Positions 37,314 through 46,081 of a DNA stretch of 64,000 nucleotides are shown here, one piece after another. A model generated the notes under the pieces. The model was given only the letters and a program-made list of their open reading frames with translations, ran no database searches and was not told where the DNA came from. The DNA is taken from positions 1-64,000 of the forward strand of contig CABRHH010000009.1 of NCBI GenBank assembly GCA_902470695.1. Reading direction: 5' to 3'. Source of the stretch: an uncultured Collinsella sp. (lineage in GTDB: Bacteria; Actinomycetota; Coriobacteriia; Coriobacteriales; Coriobacteriaceae). Made by a program: the position numbers and the translations under genes. Within the stretch, counting starts at the first letter, position 1, and each line of letters begins with the position of its first letter.

Positions 37314-38851
37314 GCCGGGTTTGGCTGCTGCATGGATGCGACGAGGAGCTGGCGGCCCTCCGCCACGAGGTGGCGCTGAGGGAACCCGATGCGTGCCTGG
37401 TGTGCGTGCGGCGTGCGGGCGAGATGGTGCTGGTTGCCGACGCGCTTGATGGCGCCGGCGTGGCGGCGCTCATCGGGACGACGGGCATGGACTCGTCTGC
37501 GGTCGAGGGGCTGATCGCCGCCTTGCGCGGTGTCGAGGGCGTAACGGATATTCTCGTGCGGGCAGATGGGCTCGATGCGGGAGTGCTGGCCCGCTGCTTC
37601 TATGCGGGCGCAACGGAGGTCATCGCGGCAGGGGACGCCGAGGCGTCTGGCGCTGCCGATAACGAGGCAGTGTGCGGGAAAGAGCTGACAGACCGTGCCG
37701 GCCAGGTGGATTCTGCGGACGATGACGACGGGGAGGCGGATGCCGCGCCTGCGGCTGCAGGCGTCGGCACGCCTTCGCGAGATCAAGAGGCGGCGGGGCG
37801 CACGGGGTCTTTGGGGATCGCGGTGGATGATCTGGAGATGCCGCCCTGGGAGCCCATCGACGACGGATGCGCAGCGGTGAACGAGGCGGCGCGTGCTGCG
37901 TCCACACCGCTGGAGCCGGAGCCTGCGACGGCCGAAGAGGCGCCGGACGCGTTGCGTGAACGGTTTGCGCGGTCGGCGGCGGGGGCGTGCGATCACGGCG
38001 CGGCTGCGGGCCGGGCGCCGCTTGTTGCGGTTGTCTCGGGGCGCGGGGGATGCGGTAAGACCACGATCACGGCGGCGATGGCCGCTTGCGCCGCGCGTGC
38101 GGGCCTGCGCTGCGCGGTGTTGGATTTCGATTTGATGCTCGGCAACATGGCTGCGGTCATGGGTATCGATGCGCCGGTGGGGCTCGACCGGTTGGGTGCA
38201 TACGGGAGCAGCGAGCCGATATCGGAGGCGGATGTGGAGGCCGCCGCCATGCGCATCGGGCCAGGCCTGACGCTGTGGGGGCCGTGCTTGGAGCCGGAAC
38301 GGGCCGACCTGATCGCAGGTCCGGCCGAGCAGATGATCGAGATGCTGCGCGGGCTTGCCGACGTGCTGTTCGTGGACACATCGGGGTATTGGGGAGACGC
38401 CGTTGCGATGGCGGTCGGCGCGTGCGACCGATGCCTGGTGGTGGGCGGCTCCGGGACGCTTGACGTGGCGTCGGCCCAGCGCGCGATGAGGATCGCAAGG
38501 CGCCTGGGGGTGCCTGCGACGCGTATGACCAGCGTGTTCAATCGGCTGGGGGCACCTGGCTGCGGGGAGGACCGGGCGCTTCGGTTCGAGATGGGTGTAT
38601 CGCTGCGCTCCCGTGTCCGCATAGCGGACGGAGGGGACGAGGTGGCGTCGATGCTGTCGTTCGGGCACATCGACCGGGTCGTGGCGGGGCCGGGGCCGTT
38701 TGCAGACAGCGTGCGGTCGGCGACGGCCCAGATCTTGCGTGAGCTCGGTTGTGACGTGGGGGCGCTGTCTGTGGAGCGGCCCGACAACGAGCGGGATGGG
38801 CGCCCGCGCGTGCGTCTGCCGTGGGGTAAGAAGGCAGGTGAGCGGAGATGA
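37310..38851 (+). CDS. TadZ/CpaE-like pilus localisation ATPase
   Basis: This 513-residue protein has a receiver-like N-terminal part (about 1-110), an acidic Ala/Asp/Glu-rich linker (about 110-240), and a MinD/ParA-type ATPase domain. The domain has the deviant Walker A SGRGGCGKTT near 244 and VLDFDLMLGNMAAVMG. TadZ recruits the Tad machinery to its place in the cell. It overlaps both neighbours by four bases. Confidence 0.87.
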   Translation: MSRVWLLHGCDEELAALRHEVALREPDACLVCVRRAGEMVLVADALDGAGVAALIGTTGMDSSAVEGLIAALRGVEGVTDILVRADGLDAGVLARCFYAGATEVIAAGDAEASGAADNEAVCGKELTDRAGQVDSADDDDGEADAAPAAAGVGTPSRDQEAAGRTGSLGIAVDDLEMPPWEPIDDGCAAVNEAARAASTPLEPEPATAEEAPDALRERFARSAAGACDHGAAAGRAPLVAVVSGRGGCGKTTITAAMAACAARAGLRCAVLDFDLMLGNMAAVMGIDAPVGLDRLGAYGSSEPISEADVEAAAMRIGPGLTLWGPCLEPERADLIAGPAEQMIEMLRGLADVLFVDTSGYWGDAVAMAVGACDRCLVVGGSGTLDVASAQRAMRIARRLGVPATRMTSVFNRLGAPGCGEDRALRFEMGVSLRSRVRIADGGDEVASMLSFGHIDRVVAGPGPFADSVRSATAQILRELGCDVGALSVERPDNERDGRPRVRLPWGKKAGERR

Positions 38852-40194
38852 GCCTGTATAGCCGAATGCGGGCGGTGCAGGAGGCCGCAGGGGACGTTGA
38901 GGCGGCTGAGTGGCACCGTGCATGGTCGCCGCGTCTGCGGCAGGCGCGCGCCCGCGTGAAGCGCGCGATGATGGAGCGCGTGGGGTTCAGCGAGGTGGCC
39001 CGCATCGTGGAGGGGGCGGACGCCGCGCGGGCGCGCGAGGAGCTGAGGCCGGCTGCCGAAGCGGTCCTGAATGCGGACGCCGACCTTGCGCTCTCGACGG
39101 ACGAGCGCGACGAACTGCTCGATGAGGTGCTGAACGACGTGGCAGGCTTAGGACCCTTGCAGCCGCTGCTGGAGGACGATGCGGTGACCGAGATCATGGT
39201 CAACGGGAGCTCGTCGACCTTCATCGAGCGTGCGGGCAGGCTGTGCGGCCTTGGCGCCCTGTTCGACGATGACGAGCAGATCAGAATCGCGATCGACCGC
39301 ATCATTTCTCCCTTGGGCCGCCGGATCGATGAGCGGAGTCCTACGGTGAACGCTCGCCTGCCGAACGGATACCGTGTCAATGCGGTGATACCGCCGATTG
39401 CGCTCGACGGCCCGGTGCTGACGATTCGCAAGTTTTCCGATCGCATCAGCTCCCTTGCGCATCTTGAGCGCCTGGGCGCGCTGCCCGCCTGGTATGCCTG
39501 GCTGCTGTCGCGCGCGGTGGAGCTGCGGCAGGATCTGGCGGTGGCGGGAGGCACCGGTTCGGGCAAGACGACCCTGCTGAATGCGCTGTCGTGCGAGATC
39601 CCCGCCGGTGAGCGCATCGTGACGATCGAGGACTCGGCGGAGTTGAAGTTCTCCCATCACCCCCATGTGGTGCGTCTCGAGGCGCGCGAGGCGTCCATCG
39701 AGGGCGAGGGCGCGGTGAGCATCCGCGATTTGGTGGCGAATGCGCTGCGCATGCGCCCCGACCGGATTGTGGTGGGCGAGGTGCGCGGGGCTGAGGCGAT
39801 CGACATGCTGCAGTCTATGAACACCGGGCACGACGGGTCCCTGACGACGCTGCATGCGGGCAGCGCGGAGGAGACCGTGGTGCGCCTGACGTTGCTGGCG
39901 CGCTACGGCATCGATCTGCCGGGCGATCTCATCGAGGAGCAGATCGCCATGGCGCTCGACGGCATCGTGATGTCGGTGCGCACACCGGCGGGCAAGCGGT
40001 ATGTGTCGTCGTATACCGGCGTCTCGCGTGCGGAGGGCGGCGGCGTGGCTCTGAGGGAGTACGTCTCGTTCGATGCGGCGGCGGTGAGCTGGAAGCTGCT
40101 TGAAGAACCGTCGTTTGTGGAAGAGGGTCTGCGCAGCGGGGCGCTGGAGCTCAAGGAGGTGGAGCGATGGAGGCAGTCGTGTCCTGCTGCATAG
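38848..40194 (+). CDS. cpaF: Tad pilus assembly ATPase CpaF/TadA
   Basis: This 448-residue secretion ATPase powers Flp pilus assembly. It has Walker A GGTGSGKTTLLN near 234, the Asp box in TIEDSAELKF, Walker B RPDRIVVGEVRG and the His box NTGHDGSLTTLHAGS. The N-terminal helical domain includes GLGPLQPLLEDDAVTEIMVN, typical of CpaF. It overlaps tadZ by ATGA and tadB by 28 bp. Confidence 0.94.
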   Translation: MSLYSRMRAVQEAAGDVEAAEWHRAWSPRLRQARARVKRAMMERVGFSEVARIVEGADAARAREELRPAAEAVLNADADLALSTDERDELLDEVLNDVAGLGPLQPLLEDDAVTEIMVNGSSSTFIERAGRLCGLGALFDDDEQIRIAIDRIISPLGRRIDERSPTVNARLPNGYRVNAVIPPIALDGPVLTIRKFSDRISSLAHLERLGALPAWYAWLLSRAVELRQDLAVAGGTGSGKTTLLNALSCEIPAGERIVTIEDSAELKFSHHPHVVRLEAREASIEGEGAVSIRDLVANALRMRPDRIVVGEVRGAEAIDMLQSMNTGHDGSLTTLHAGSAEETVVRLTLLARYGIDLPGDLIEEQIAMALDGIVMSVRTPAGKRYVSSYTGVSRAEGGGVALREYVSFDAAAVSWKLLEEPSFVEEGLRSGALELKEVERWRQSCPAA

Positions 40195-41105
40195 GGGTTC
40201 TGGTTGCGGGGGGCGTGGGCGGAGCCCTCTCGGTGCAGGTTTCTCGAGAAGAAGCTGCGCGTTTGCACGGCAAGGCGACGGCGGTCTACCTGATACGCAA
40301 GGCGGGCGAGGGCGTGCTGCGAAGCGGGCTGCTGCCGGCCTCCATGCGGGATGCGGCGCTTTGCGAGCTGAGGGCATGCGAGGTGCACGGAAGGAAGCCG
40401 TGGGAGTATGCCGGCGAGGCGGATGCGGCGGGCGCGCTTGTTGCGACGGCGGCGGGGGGCGCTGTCTTGTTGACGGCTGCTTCGGGCTCTGCGATCGGCG
40501 GTGCGTTGGGGTTTTTGGCGGTGCCGGCAACTGTGATGGGGCGCGCCTCGGCGCGTGCACGCATCGAGCGCACGCGTATCGAGACGCAGATGCCCGAGGC
40601 GTTCGGAGCGCTTGCCGTGTCGCTGGGTTCGGGGCTGTCGATCGCGCAGGCGTTGCGCTATGTGGGATCGCATGCCGAGGAGCCGATCCGCGGCGAGCTT
40701 GTGCGGGCATCGGGGGCGATTATGTGCGGCGTGCCGGTTGCGCGGGCGCTCGATGAGCTGATCGAGCGCCTTGAGGCCCCGGGACTCGAGCTCGTGGCGC
40801 TCGCCTTGAAGGTGTCGCAGAGAACCGGCGCGCCGCTGGGCTCCCTGCTGGCGGATGCGGCTCGCCTGGCGGGAGACCGTATCGAGCTGCTGCGGCAGCT
40901 CGATGTCAAGACCTCGCAAGCGCGTATGTCGGCCCGGCTGGTGGCAGCCATGCCGGTGGCGATGGTGGGGTTTCTGGCGCTGTTCTCCACGGATTTCCGC
41001 GCCGGCCTCATGACGGTTCCAGGGACGGTGTCGGTGCTGGTGGCGCTGGGGCTAAACGGGATTGCCCTGGCGGTGATCAGGCGAATCATGAAGGTGAGGA
41101 TGTAA
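40167..41105 (+). CDS. tadB: Tad inner-membrane platform protein TadB
   Basis: This 312-residue protein has an N-terminal helix, two central helices (about 90-130) and a type II secretion F domain with the pattern EAFGALAVSLGSGLSIAQAL. Two C-terminal helices follow. It forms the membrane platform with TadC on which CpaF acts. The start lies within cpaF and follows AAGGAGGT. Confidence 0.9.
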   Translation: MEAVVSCCIGVLVAGGVGGALSVQVSREEAARLHGKATAVYLIRKAGEGVLRSGLLPASMRDAALCELRACEVHGRKPWEYAGEADAAGALVATAAGGAVLLTAASGSAIGGALGFLAVPATVMGRASARARIERTRIETQMPEAFGALAVSLGSGLSIAQALRYVGSHAEEPIRGELVRASGAIMCGVPVARALDELIERLEAPGLELVALALKVSQRTGAPLGSLLADAARLAGDRIELLRQLDVKTSQARMSARLVAAMPVAMVGFLALFSTDFRAGLMTVPGTVSVLVALGLNGIALAVIRRIMKVRM

Positions 41106-41758
41106 TGGATGGTCTGATTGGTCTTATGCCCGTCGCCGCGGCATGCGCGGGGCTGGCGGCTGCATGTAGCGCGTTGCTGACGGGTTGGGAGCGCGAAGAC
41201 CGCCAACAGGCGATGCGGGCATGGCGGGCGCGGGGAGCGGTGCTTGCTGCGGCGGCGATAAGGATGACACATGGTGTGGAGCGGCGCATGCACGCCCGCG
41301 GGGCACCGGCGGACGCTGTGGGTTTGGGGGAGGTGTCGGAGATGATCGACATCGTGCGCCTGGGCCTTTCGGCGGGCTTGTCGTTCGACGCGGCGTTGGG
41401 CCTGTATTGCGAGGGGCGCGATGGGGCGCTGGCGGCGCGGCTGGCGCGCGCCAAGCTGCTGTGGCAAACGGGGGCGGGAGCGCGCGAGGAGGAGTTGATG
41501 GTGGCGGCGCGCGATCTGGGCGTGCGGGCGCTCGAGTCGTTTTCTGTGGCGGTTGGGCAAGCCCTGCTGCTGGGGGCGCCTCTCGCCGAGACCTTGGCCG
41601 GACAGAGCGCCGAGATTCGTGCCGCCCACCGTGCCGAGGTGGAGCGCCAGATCGAGCGCGCTCCAGTGAAGTTGCTGATACCGACGGGCACGTTGATTCT
41701 GCCTGCGTTGCTGTTGTCCATATTGGGCCCGCTGCTTGCTGCTGGCGGGATGTTGTGA
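41105..41758 (+). CDS. tadC: Tad inner-membrane platform protein TadC
   Basis: This 217-residue type II secretion F-domain protein has an N-terminal helix, the motif EMIDIVRLGLSAGLSFDAAL and a C-terminal hydrophobic hairpin (IPTGTLILPALLLSILGPLL). It partners TadB. Its ATG overlaps the tadB stop (TAATG). Confidence 0.88.
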   Translation: MDGLIGLMPVAAACAGLAAACSALLTGWEREDRQQAMRAWRARGAVLAAAAIRMTHGVERRMHARGAPADAVGLGEVSEMIDIVRLGLSAGLSFDAALGLYCEGRDGALAARLARAKLLWQTGAGAREEELMVAARDLGVRALESFSVAVGQALLLGAPLAETLAGQSAEIRAAHRAEVERQIERAPVKLLIPTGTLILPALLLSILGPLLAAGGML

Positions 41759-41768
41759 GGAGGGCCAT

Positions 41769-41954
41769 ATGGTTCTGTTGCGAGAGTACGTGCGAGAGGC
41801 GATCGAGGCGGCGCGCGATGCCGCCGATGCGATGCGGCGGGAGGTGCGGCGTACGGGATGCGAACTGGCACACCTGGCTCGTGAGGGCAAGGCGCAGGGC
41901 ACCACGGAGTACGCCATCCTGGTCGGGGTGCTCGTGGTCACAAATAACCATTAA
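41769..41954 (+). pseudogene. flp pilin gene, 5' part, interrupted by the integrative element
   Basis: The reading frame starts after GAGGAGGG and encodes a basic leader, then GTTEYAILVGVLVV, which is the Flp prepilin cleavage/Glu-Tyr motif and half of the hydrophobic helix. At 41939 the sequence switches to the element and adds only TNNH before a stop. The missing C-terminal part lies at 59663-59752. Joined across the shared GTGGT, the two halves encode an 84-residue Flp pilin. As it stands the product has a truncated helix and is unlikely to polymerise. Confidence 0.92.
41934..41954 (+). other. attL: left junction of the element
   Basis: The shared core GTGGT is followed by the left attP arm CACAAATAACCATTAA. 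The arm is the inverted complement, with one mismatch in 12, of TTAATGGCTATT at the right end. Confidence 0.88.
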
Positions 41955-41966
41955 CAACTATATAAT
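41937..41966 (+). promoter_or_regulatory. Candidate recombinase promoter overlapping attL
   Basis: GTCACA (41937-41942) and the consensus TATAAT (41961-41966) are 18 bp apart, just before AGGAGG and the recombinase start. The -35 box covers the crossover core, so recombinase bound at the site could block its own transcription. Confidence 0.55.
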
Positions 41967-42001
41967 CATAAGTCGGACATTTATGGAATAAGGAGGTGAA
42001 G

Positions 42002-43513
42002 ATGCGTAACTTTGAGGGCGAGCCGAACATCAGGCGCGCAGCAATCTATCTGCGCATTTCACAGGAGCGGGCAGGCACGCGGACTTACGCGAGCGATGCC
42101 ATCGAGCGCCAGCGAGAGGACTGCGAATACACCTGCAAGTGGAACGGGTGGACCATTGTAGGGGAGTACGTCGACAAGGCAAAATCGGCGTTCGACATCA
42201 ACGTGGAGAGGCCGGATTTTGAACGTATGCTTGAGGACTACCGAAAGGGGGAGTTCGACATCATCGTCGGATGGAAGCTCGATCGCGTGCTGAGGCGCGT
42301 GGGGTCCCTGGTCGACATGATTCGAGACGCGCCCGACGTGCGCATCTGCACGACCGATCTGGGAATCATCGACCTCACGACGCCTGATGGGCGTCATCGC
42401 GCCATAGCAGCGGCGAACGAGGCCGAGTTTGAGAGCGCACGGAAGGGGGAGCGCGAGAGGCGGGCGAACATGCAGCATGCGATGCAGGGGCGCCCGAAGC
42501 GGGCCCCGAGGCGCTGCTTCGGCTACACAGACGCCCGCGAGGTCATCCCGGAGGAGGCGGCGGTCGTCCGTGAGCTGTATGCGGCCCGTGTCGCGGGATA
42601 CCCAATAAACGACCTTCTGAGGGCGGTCAACGGAGAGGAGACGACGCACCCGCTTTCACGGCTGAAGAAGGCCGTCGCGGGACTTCCCGAGCCCCAGAGG
42701 TGGACGCGCACCCGTATGAGGTACTGTCTCGTGAATCCGAAATACGCGGGCTTCATCGCCCTCGTTCAGGAGCCCATATCGCAGGGGCCTAGGCGCCAGC
42801 GAACCGCGGCGACACTGGACAACCTCGTTCGCGATGACGAGGGGAGACTCGTGCGCGGCGACTGGGAACCCATCGTGGACGAGGCGACGTGGCGCGAGTC
42901 GGCCAGGATGACCAGGCAGCATCTCAGGAAATCGAGTGGCAGGAAACGCCGGTACTTCGGCACGGGCATCTTCCGGTGCGGGGTGTGCGGTGCGCCCCTT
43001 TACGTCGCGAGCGGTTCGTACCGCTGCATGAAGAAGGGACATGTTTGCAGGCTGCGTGAGCCGATAGACGAGCTGGTGCTCGCGACCGTCCGCGAGCGTC
43101 TCGGCCGCAGCGACCTCGCGGCGCTGCTCCCACGCGTTGACTCGGTCCGCGCTGCCGAGATCACCGACGAGCTTAAAAAGTGCGATGCCGAACTCGCGCG
43201 CATACGTGACGACTACCGAGCGGGCTACATCGACGGCGCGTTTTACTCGGAGATGCACGGGGAGATAGAGGCTCGGCGCGAGAAGCTGGTCGAGGAACGC
43301 GGGAAAATGTCCGCCGACCCGACGGGCGGCCTGCTGACGTGCGACGACCCCGTTGCGGCGTTCGATGCGATAAAGGACGACCCCCTGCGGGTCAACCGCA
43401 TCATCGACTACCTGATGACAGTGACCATCAGCCCACGGCATCGAGGCGAGAAACGCTCGAACGGTCGGAAGTTCGAGTATATCGGGATAGACATCAAGTG
43501 GAAGGAGCATTGA
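42002..43513 (+). CDS. Large serine recombinase (site-specific integrase)
   Basis: This 503-residue protein has the resolvase catalytic domain with nucleophile S20 in AIYLRISQERAG, then DAIERQREDC, and GWKLDRVLRR holding the conserved Arg residues. A recombinase domain (about 165-290) and a zinc ribbon (CGVCGAP..CMKKGHVC, about 325-350) follow. The C-terminal helical, coiled-coil region spans about 380-430. It should cut at a central dinucleotide of attP and attB and integrate the element into flp. The ATG follows AGGAGG, 64 bp from the crossover. Excision would also need a directionality factor, which may be one of the small genes that follow. Confidence 0.95.
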   Translation: MRNFEGEPNIRRAAIYLRISQERAGTRTYASDAIERQREDCEYTCKWNGWTIVGEYVDKAKSAFDINVERPDFERMLEDYRKGEFDIIVGWKLDRVLRRVGSLVDMIRDAPDVRICTTDLGIIDLTTPDGRHRAIAAANEAEFESARKGERERRANMQHAMQGRPKRAPRRCFGYTDAREVIPEEAAVVRELYAARVAGYPINDLLRAVNGEETTHPLSRLKKAVAGLPEPQRWTRTRMRYCLVNPKYAGFIALVQEPISQGPRRQRTAATLDNLVRDDEGRLVRGDWEPIVDEATWRESARMTRQHLRKSSGRKRRYFGTGIFRCGVCGAPLYVASGSYRCMKKGHVCRLREPIDELVLATVRERLGRSDLAALLPRVDSVRAAEITDELKKCDAELARIRDDYRAGYIDGAFYSEMHGEIEARREKLVEERGKMSADPTGGLLTCDDPVAAFDAIKDDPLRVNRIIDYLMTVTISPRHRGEKRSNGRKFEYIGIDIKWKEH

Positions 43514-43677
43514 TGAGCGAGTCGGAGAAGCGGGAGATCCTGGCGATCCTCGAGAACGTCGCGAACACGAACAGCGAGGAGGAGCGCCAATCGTATGATC
43601 CGGCGTGGCTGGCCGGGTACGTGACCGGCCAGATTCATGCGGCGGAGATGCTGATCGAGCTGGAGCGCGGCGAATGA
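43513..43677 (+). CDS. Small hypothetical protein (54 aa), paralogue of the 45552-45713 product
   Basis: Its ATG overlaps the recombinase stop (TGATG). The product shares the pattern DPAW..GYV.G...AA...ELE with the 53-residue protein encoded at 45552-45713, so the element carries two copies of the family. Small acidic proteins beside serine integrases are sometimes recombination directionality factors, but no sequence evidence shows this here. Confidence 0.65.
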   Translation: MSESEKREILAILENVANTNSEEERQSYDPAWLAGYVTGQIHAAEMLIELERGE

Positions 43678-44036
43678 CCCGGGACGAGGACACGCTCGTA
43701 ACGGGAGAGGACTTCTACGGGCGTCTGGCAGACATGGGACTCGGGAAGCGCCAGGCCGTCTGGCGCCTGCTGTGCCACCTCGTCGACCATGCGCCGCTCG
43801 ACGAGGCGTGGCTCAAACGCCTGCTGTCGCTGGATGTGGCCCGAATGCACATCGATATGAGACGCCTCCTGTGCGCAACCCTCGCGTACTCGCCTGCGGC
43901 GATGCGTCTGCTCACCCCGGAGCAGGCCCGGGCGCTCGGGGAGACGCCGCCCCCGAGGGACGGGGAGGCCCCGATAGAGCTTTCCGAGGCGCCCGTCGGC
44001 CTGCGTCGATACAGGGAGTGGGGCTTCATCATCTGA
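43674..44036 (+). CDS. Hypothetical protein (120 aa)
   Basis: The start overlaps the preceding stop (ATGA). The product is predicted mostly helical, soluble, with TGEDFYGRLADMGLGKRQAV near the N-terminus and a Pro-rich segment near 95. I do not recognise the family. Confidence 0.65.
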   Translation: MTRDEDTLVTGEDFYGRLADMGLGKRQAVWRLLCHLVDHAPLDEAWLKRLLSLDVARMHIDMRRLLCATLAYSPAAMRLLTPEQARALGETPPPRDGEAPIELSEAPVGLRRYREWGFII

Positions 44037-44114
44037 GCGCGGCGCCCCGCCGCGCTCACGGACACCCTCCCGACAGGGGGCGGAAGCCCCGCGATCCGAC
44101 GGAGGGAGAAGAGC

Positions 44115-44507
44115 ATGCGGAGGGGAGCAAGGGCGATCGCGCTGCGCGCGACGACGGCGGCGGAGCAGGTCGCCGCGACGGCGCTCGCCATGGGAGGACT
44201 CGACGTGAGCCCGAGGGCGTACCGCCCGGCCGCGACCGGGGCGCTGGGCGCCGCCATCATCGTCAGGGGCGCCTCGACGCCGTGGACCGTCGCGGCGGTC
44301 GAGGAGGAGCGCGGCGACGGGCTCGCCGAGGCCCGGGCCGAGGGGAGGGCGCGGGCCATCGCCCGCCTCTTCTGCGCGGAGTTCCGCACCCCGCCCCACA
44401 CCGTGAGCGCGGACGCGGTCACGGTCGAGTTCACCGGCGCCTCGACGGCGGCGGTCTCGCGCAGGGCGGGAGTCTGGTTCGACGACGAGGCGGAGGGGGC
44501 TGCCTGA
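44115..44507 (+). CDS. Hypothetical protein (130 aa)
   Basis: The start follows GGAGGGAG. The protein is Ala/Arg-rich with no clear membrane helix or motif. The 78 bp before it contain GC-rich inverted sequence (CCCGACAGGGGGCGG). Its stop overlaps the next start (TGATG), so it is part of the recombinase-proximal operon. Confidence 0.6.
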   Translation: MRRGARAIALRATTAAEQVAATALAMGGLDVSPRAYRPAATGALGAAIIVRGASTPWTVAAVEEERGDGLAEARAEGRARAIARLFCAEFRTPPHTVSADAVTVEFTGASTAAVSRRAGVWFDDEAEGAA

Positions 44508-45187
44508 TGGGAAACCGAGCGATCATCACAACCAAGAAGCGAGACCTGGGCGTCTACCTGCACTGGAACGGGGGCAGGGACTCCGTCGGGGCGTTCCTCG
44601 AGTACTGCGAGCTGAGGGGCTTCCGCGCACCGGACGGCGACACCTACGGCTGGGCGAGGCTCTGCCAGGTCATCTGCAACTACATGGGCGCCGAGGGGCT
44701 CTCCGTGGGCATCTCGCGCTACGAGGGCGACGCGCGCATGGACCCCGGCGACAACGGCATCTACGTCATCGAGGGGTGGCGCATCGCCTGCCGCCTGACG
44801 ACGGAGTACGGCCCCGGCTGGGAGCCGGCGGGGATGCGGGAGGTCCGCCCCGAGGAGGAGCAGGACGTGTACCCCCGCGCCGAGATGCTGCGCGACATCG
44901 ACGCCGCCCAGCCCGAGGACCAGAGGCTCGGGGCCTACCTCGACGCCGAGGAGGTGCCCGCCTCCGGGGTCGTCCCGGGCGACGAGGTGTTCATGCGGCG
45001 GGTCGACGGGCGCTTCGAGGCGTACCCGGTGGCCGGCGTCGGCGACGGCCGCGTCGTGAACGGGCTCGACACTTCGGGCGTGCCCTACGTGGCGATGTAC
45101 GGGGCCGACGACGCCGGCTGGTCGGGCAACATCAACAACTACCTGCTCACGCCGACGGTGCGCAGGGTGCCGGTCCGCGCGATCTAG
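44507..45187 (+). CDS. Hypothetical protein (226 aa), element-borne family
   Basis: The product begins MGNRAIITTKKRDLGVYLHW, followed by NGG, and continues with YCELRGFRAPDGDTYGWARL. In my recollection proteins with this N-terminus recur in integrative elements and phages of Gram-positive gut bacteria; their function is unknown. It has no signal peptide. It is coupled to the upstream gene by TGATG and followed by GGGAGGAGG for the next gene. Confidence 0.7.
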   Translation: MGNRAIITTKKRDLGVYLHWNGGRDSVGAFLEYCELRGFRAPDGDTYGWARLCQVICNYMGAEGLSVGISRYEGDARMDPGDNGIYVIEGWRIACRLTTEYGPGWEPAGMREVRPEEEQDVYPRAEMLRDIDAAQPEDQRLGAYLDAEEVPASGVVPGDEVFMRRVDGRFEAYPVAGVGDGRVVNGLDTSGVPYVAMYGADDAGWSGNINNYLLTPTVRRVPVRAI

Positions 45188-45204
45188 GGAGGAGGCCGAC
45201 AGCT

Positions 45205-45552
45205 GTGCTGGAAGACGGGAAGGCGGGGCCCATAGGCCGCGACACCATGGACGGAATCCTGGCGGTGACGGGCGAGCTGAGGGCGCGCGTGCGGCGGGCC
45301 TTCGAGCCGTTCGAGGGCGTCTACCGGATCGACGACCTCGGCGAGTACGTCTCCGAGGACGACTGGCGCGAGGTCTGGGGCGGACGCCCGGCATGGCACG
45401 AGAAGGCGTGGATGCTCGCGGACAACGGGCGGTGGTCGGCGGCCGAGGTCGCGGCGATGTCCCCGGAGGAGATCGAGGCGGCCTACGGCGACCCGGCGTT
45501 CGAGCCCGAGGTGGCCTTCTACACCGAGGCCGACGAGAAGGGAGAGCTGTGA
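45205..45552 (+). CDS. Hypothetical protein (115 aa)
   Basis: GTG at 45205 follows GGGAGGAGG at about ten bases; an internal ATG at 45247 is possible. The product is acidic with many Trp and Tyr residues (DDWREVWGGRPAWHEKAWML). No family is recognised. Its stop overlaps the following start. Confidence 0.6.
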   Translation: MLEDGKAGPIGRDTMDGILAVTGELRARVRRAFEPFEGVYRIDDLGEYVSEDDWREVWGGRPAWHEKAWMLADNGRWSAAEVAAMSPEEIEAAYGDPAFEPEVAFYTEADEKGEL

Positions 45553-45713
45553 TGGAAGCGGAAGCGGGAAAGCGCCTCGCCCGGGCGCTCCTCGAGGAGC
45601 TGGCGGCGGTCGCCTCGGACGACTCGAGCGACCCCGCATGGGTGCGGGGGTACGTCGCCGGGATCGCGAACGCGGCGAAGATCGCGCTCGAGCTCGAGGA
45701 CGAGGCGGGTTAG
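45552..45713 (+). CDS. Small hypothetical protein (53 aa), paralogue of the 43513-43677 product
   Basis: It shares SDPAWVRGYVAGIANAAKIA with the similar stretch of the 54-residue protein (YDPAWLAGYVTGQIHAAEML). It is the last gene of the left operon. Its stop overlaps the convergent XRE gene's stop by three bases. Confidence 0.65.
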   Translation: MEAEAGKRLARALLEELAAVASDDSSDPAWVRGYVAGIANAAKIALELEDEAG

Positions 45714-45925
45714 AAGTCGACGAGGTCGCGCACCCTCACGCCAAGGGAGTCCGCGATGACGCACAGGATGTCGAAGCCGACGCTCACGCGACCGGTCTCG
45801 ATCTCCCATAGATAGTTGTGCGAGGTCCCAACCATAGCGGCGAACTGGCGCATCGAGTGTCCGGCCTCGATGCGCCTCGCCTTGATGTTCCTGCCGAGCC
45901 TCAGGCGGCGCTCCTTCTTTTCCAT
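45710..45925 (-). CDS. XRE-family helix-turn-helix regulator
   Basis: This 71-residue protein is essentially one HTH_3 domain (about 8-65): LGRNIKARRIEAGHSMRQFA, then VGTSHNYLWEIETGRVSVG. It resembles phage- and element-type repressors. It is divergent from the large surface-protein gene, and a perfect 18-bp palindrome lies between them. Confidence 0.85.
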   Translation of the reverse strand: MEKKERRLRLGRNIKARRIEAGHSMRQFAAMVGTSHNYLWEIETGRVSVGFDILCVIADSLGVRVRDLVDF

Positions 45926-45957
45926 TTCCCGAGCGTAACCGCTTGAAACAGCCCGCC

Positions 45958-46004
45958 GGTTCGCTATCATTAACCATGTACTATTAGGTTCGCTATAGCG
46001 AACC
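45958..46004. promoter_or_regulatory. XRE operator region with an 18-bp perfect palindrome
   Basis: GGTTCGCTATAGCGAACC at 45987-46004 is a perfect palindrome. A matching half-site GGTTCGCTAT lies at 45958-45967, and a weaker AGCGTAACC at 45932-45940. The sites lie between the XRE gene and the surface-protein gene, as expected for a repressor controlling both. Confidence 0.8.
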
Positions 46005-46081
46005 ACAAGCGAGGGAGAGAGAGCCGGATGGGAAAGTACCAACCGAGGCACATGGCGCCCAAGGCGCAGAGGGGAGTCGAT

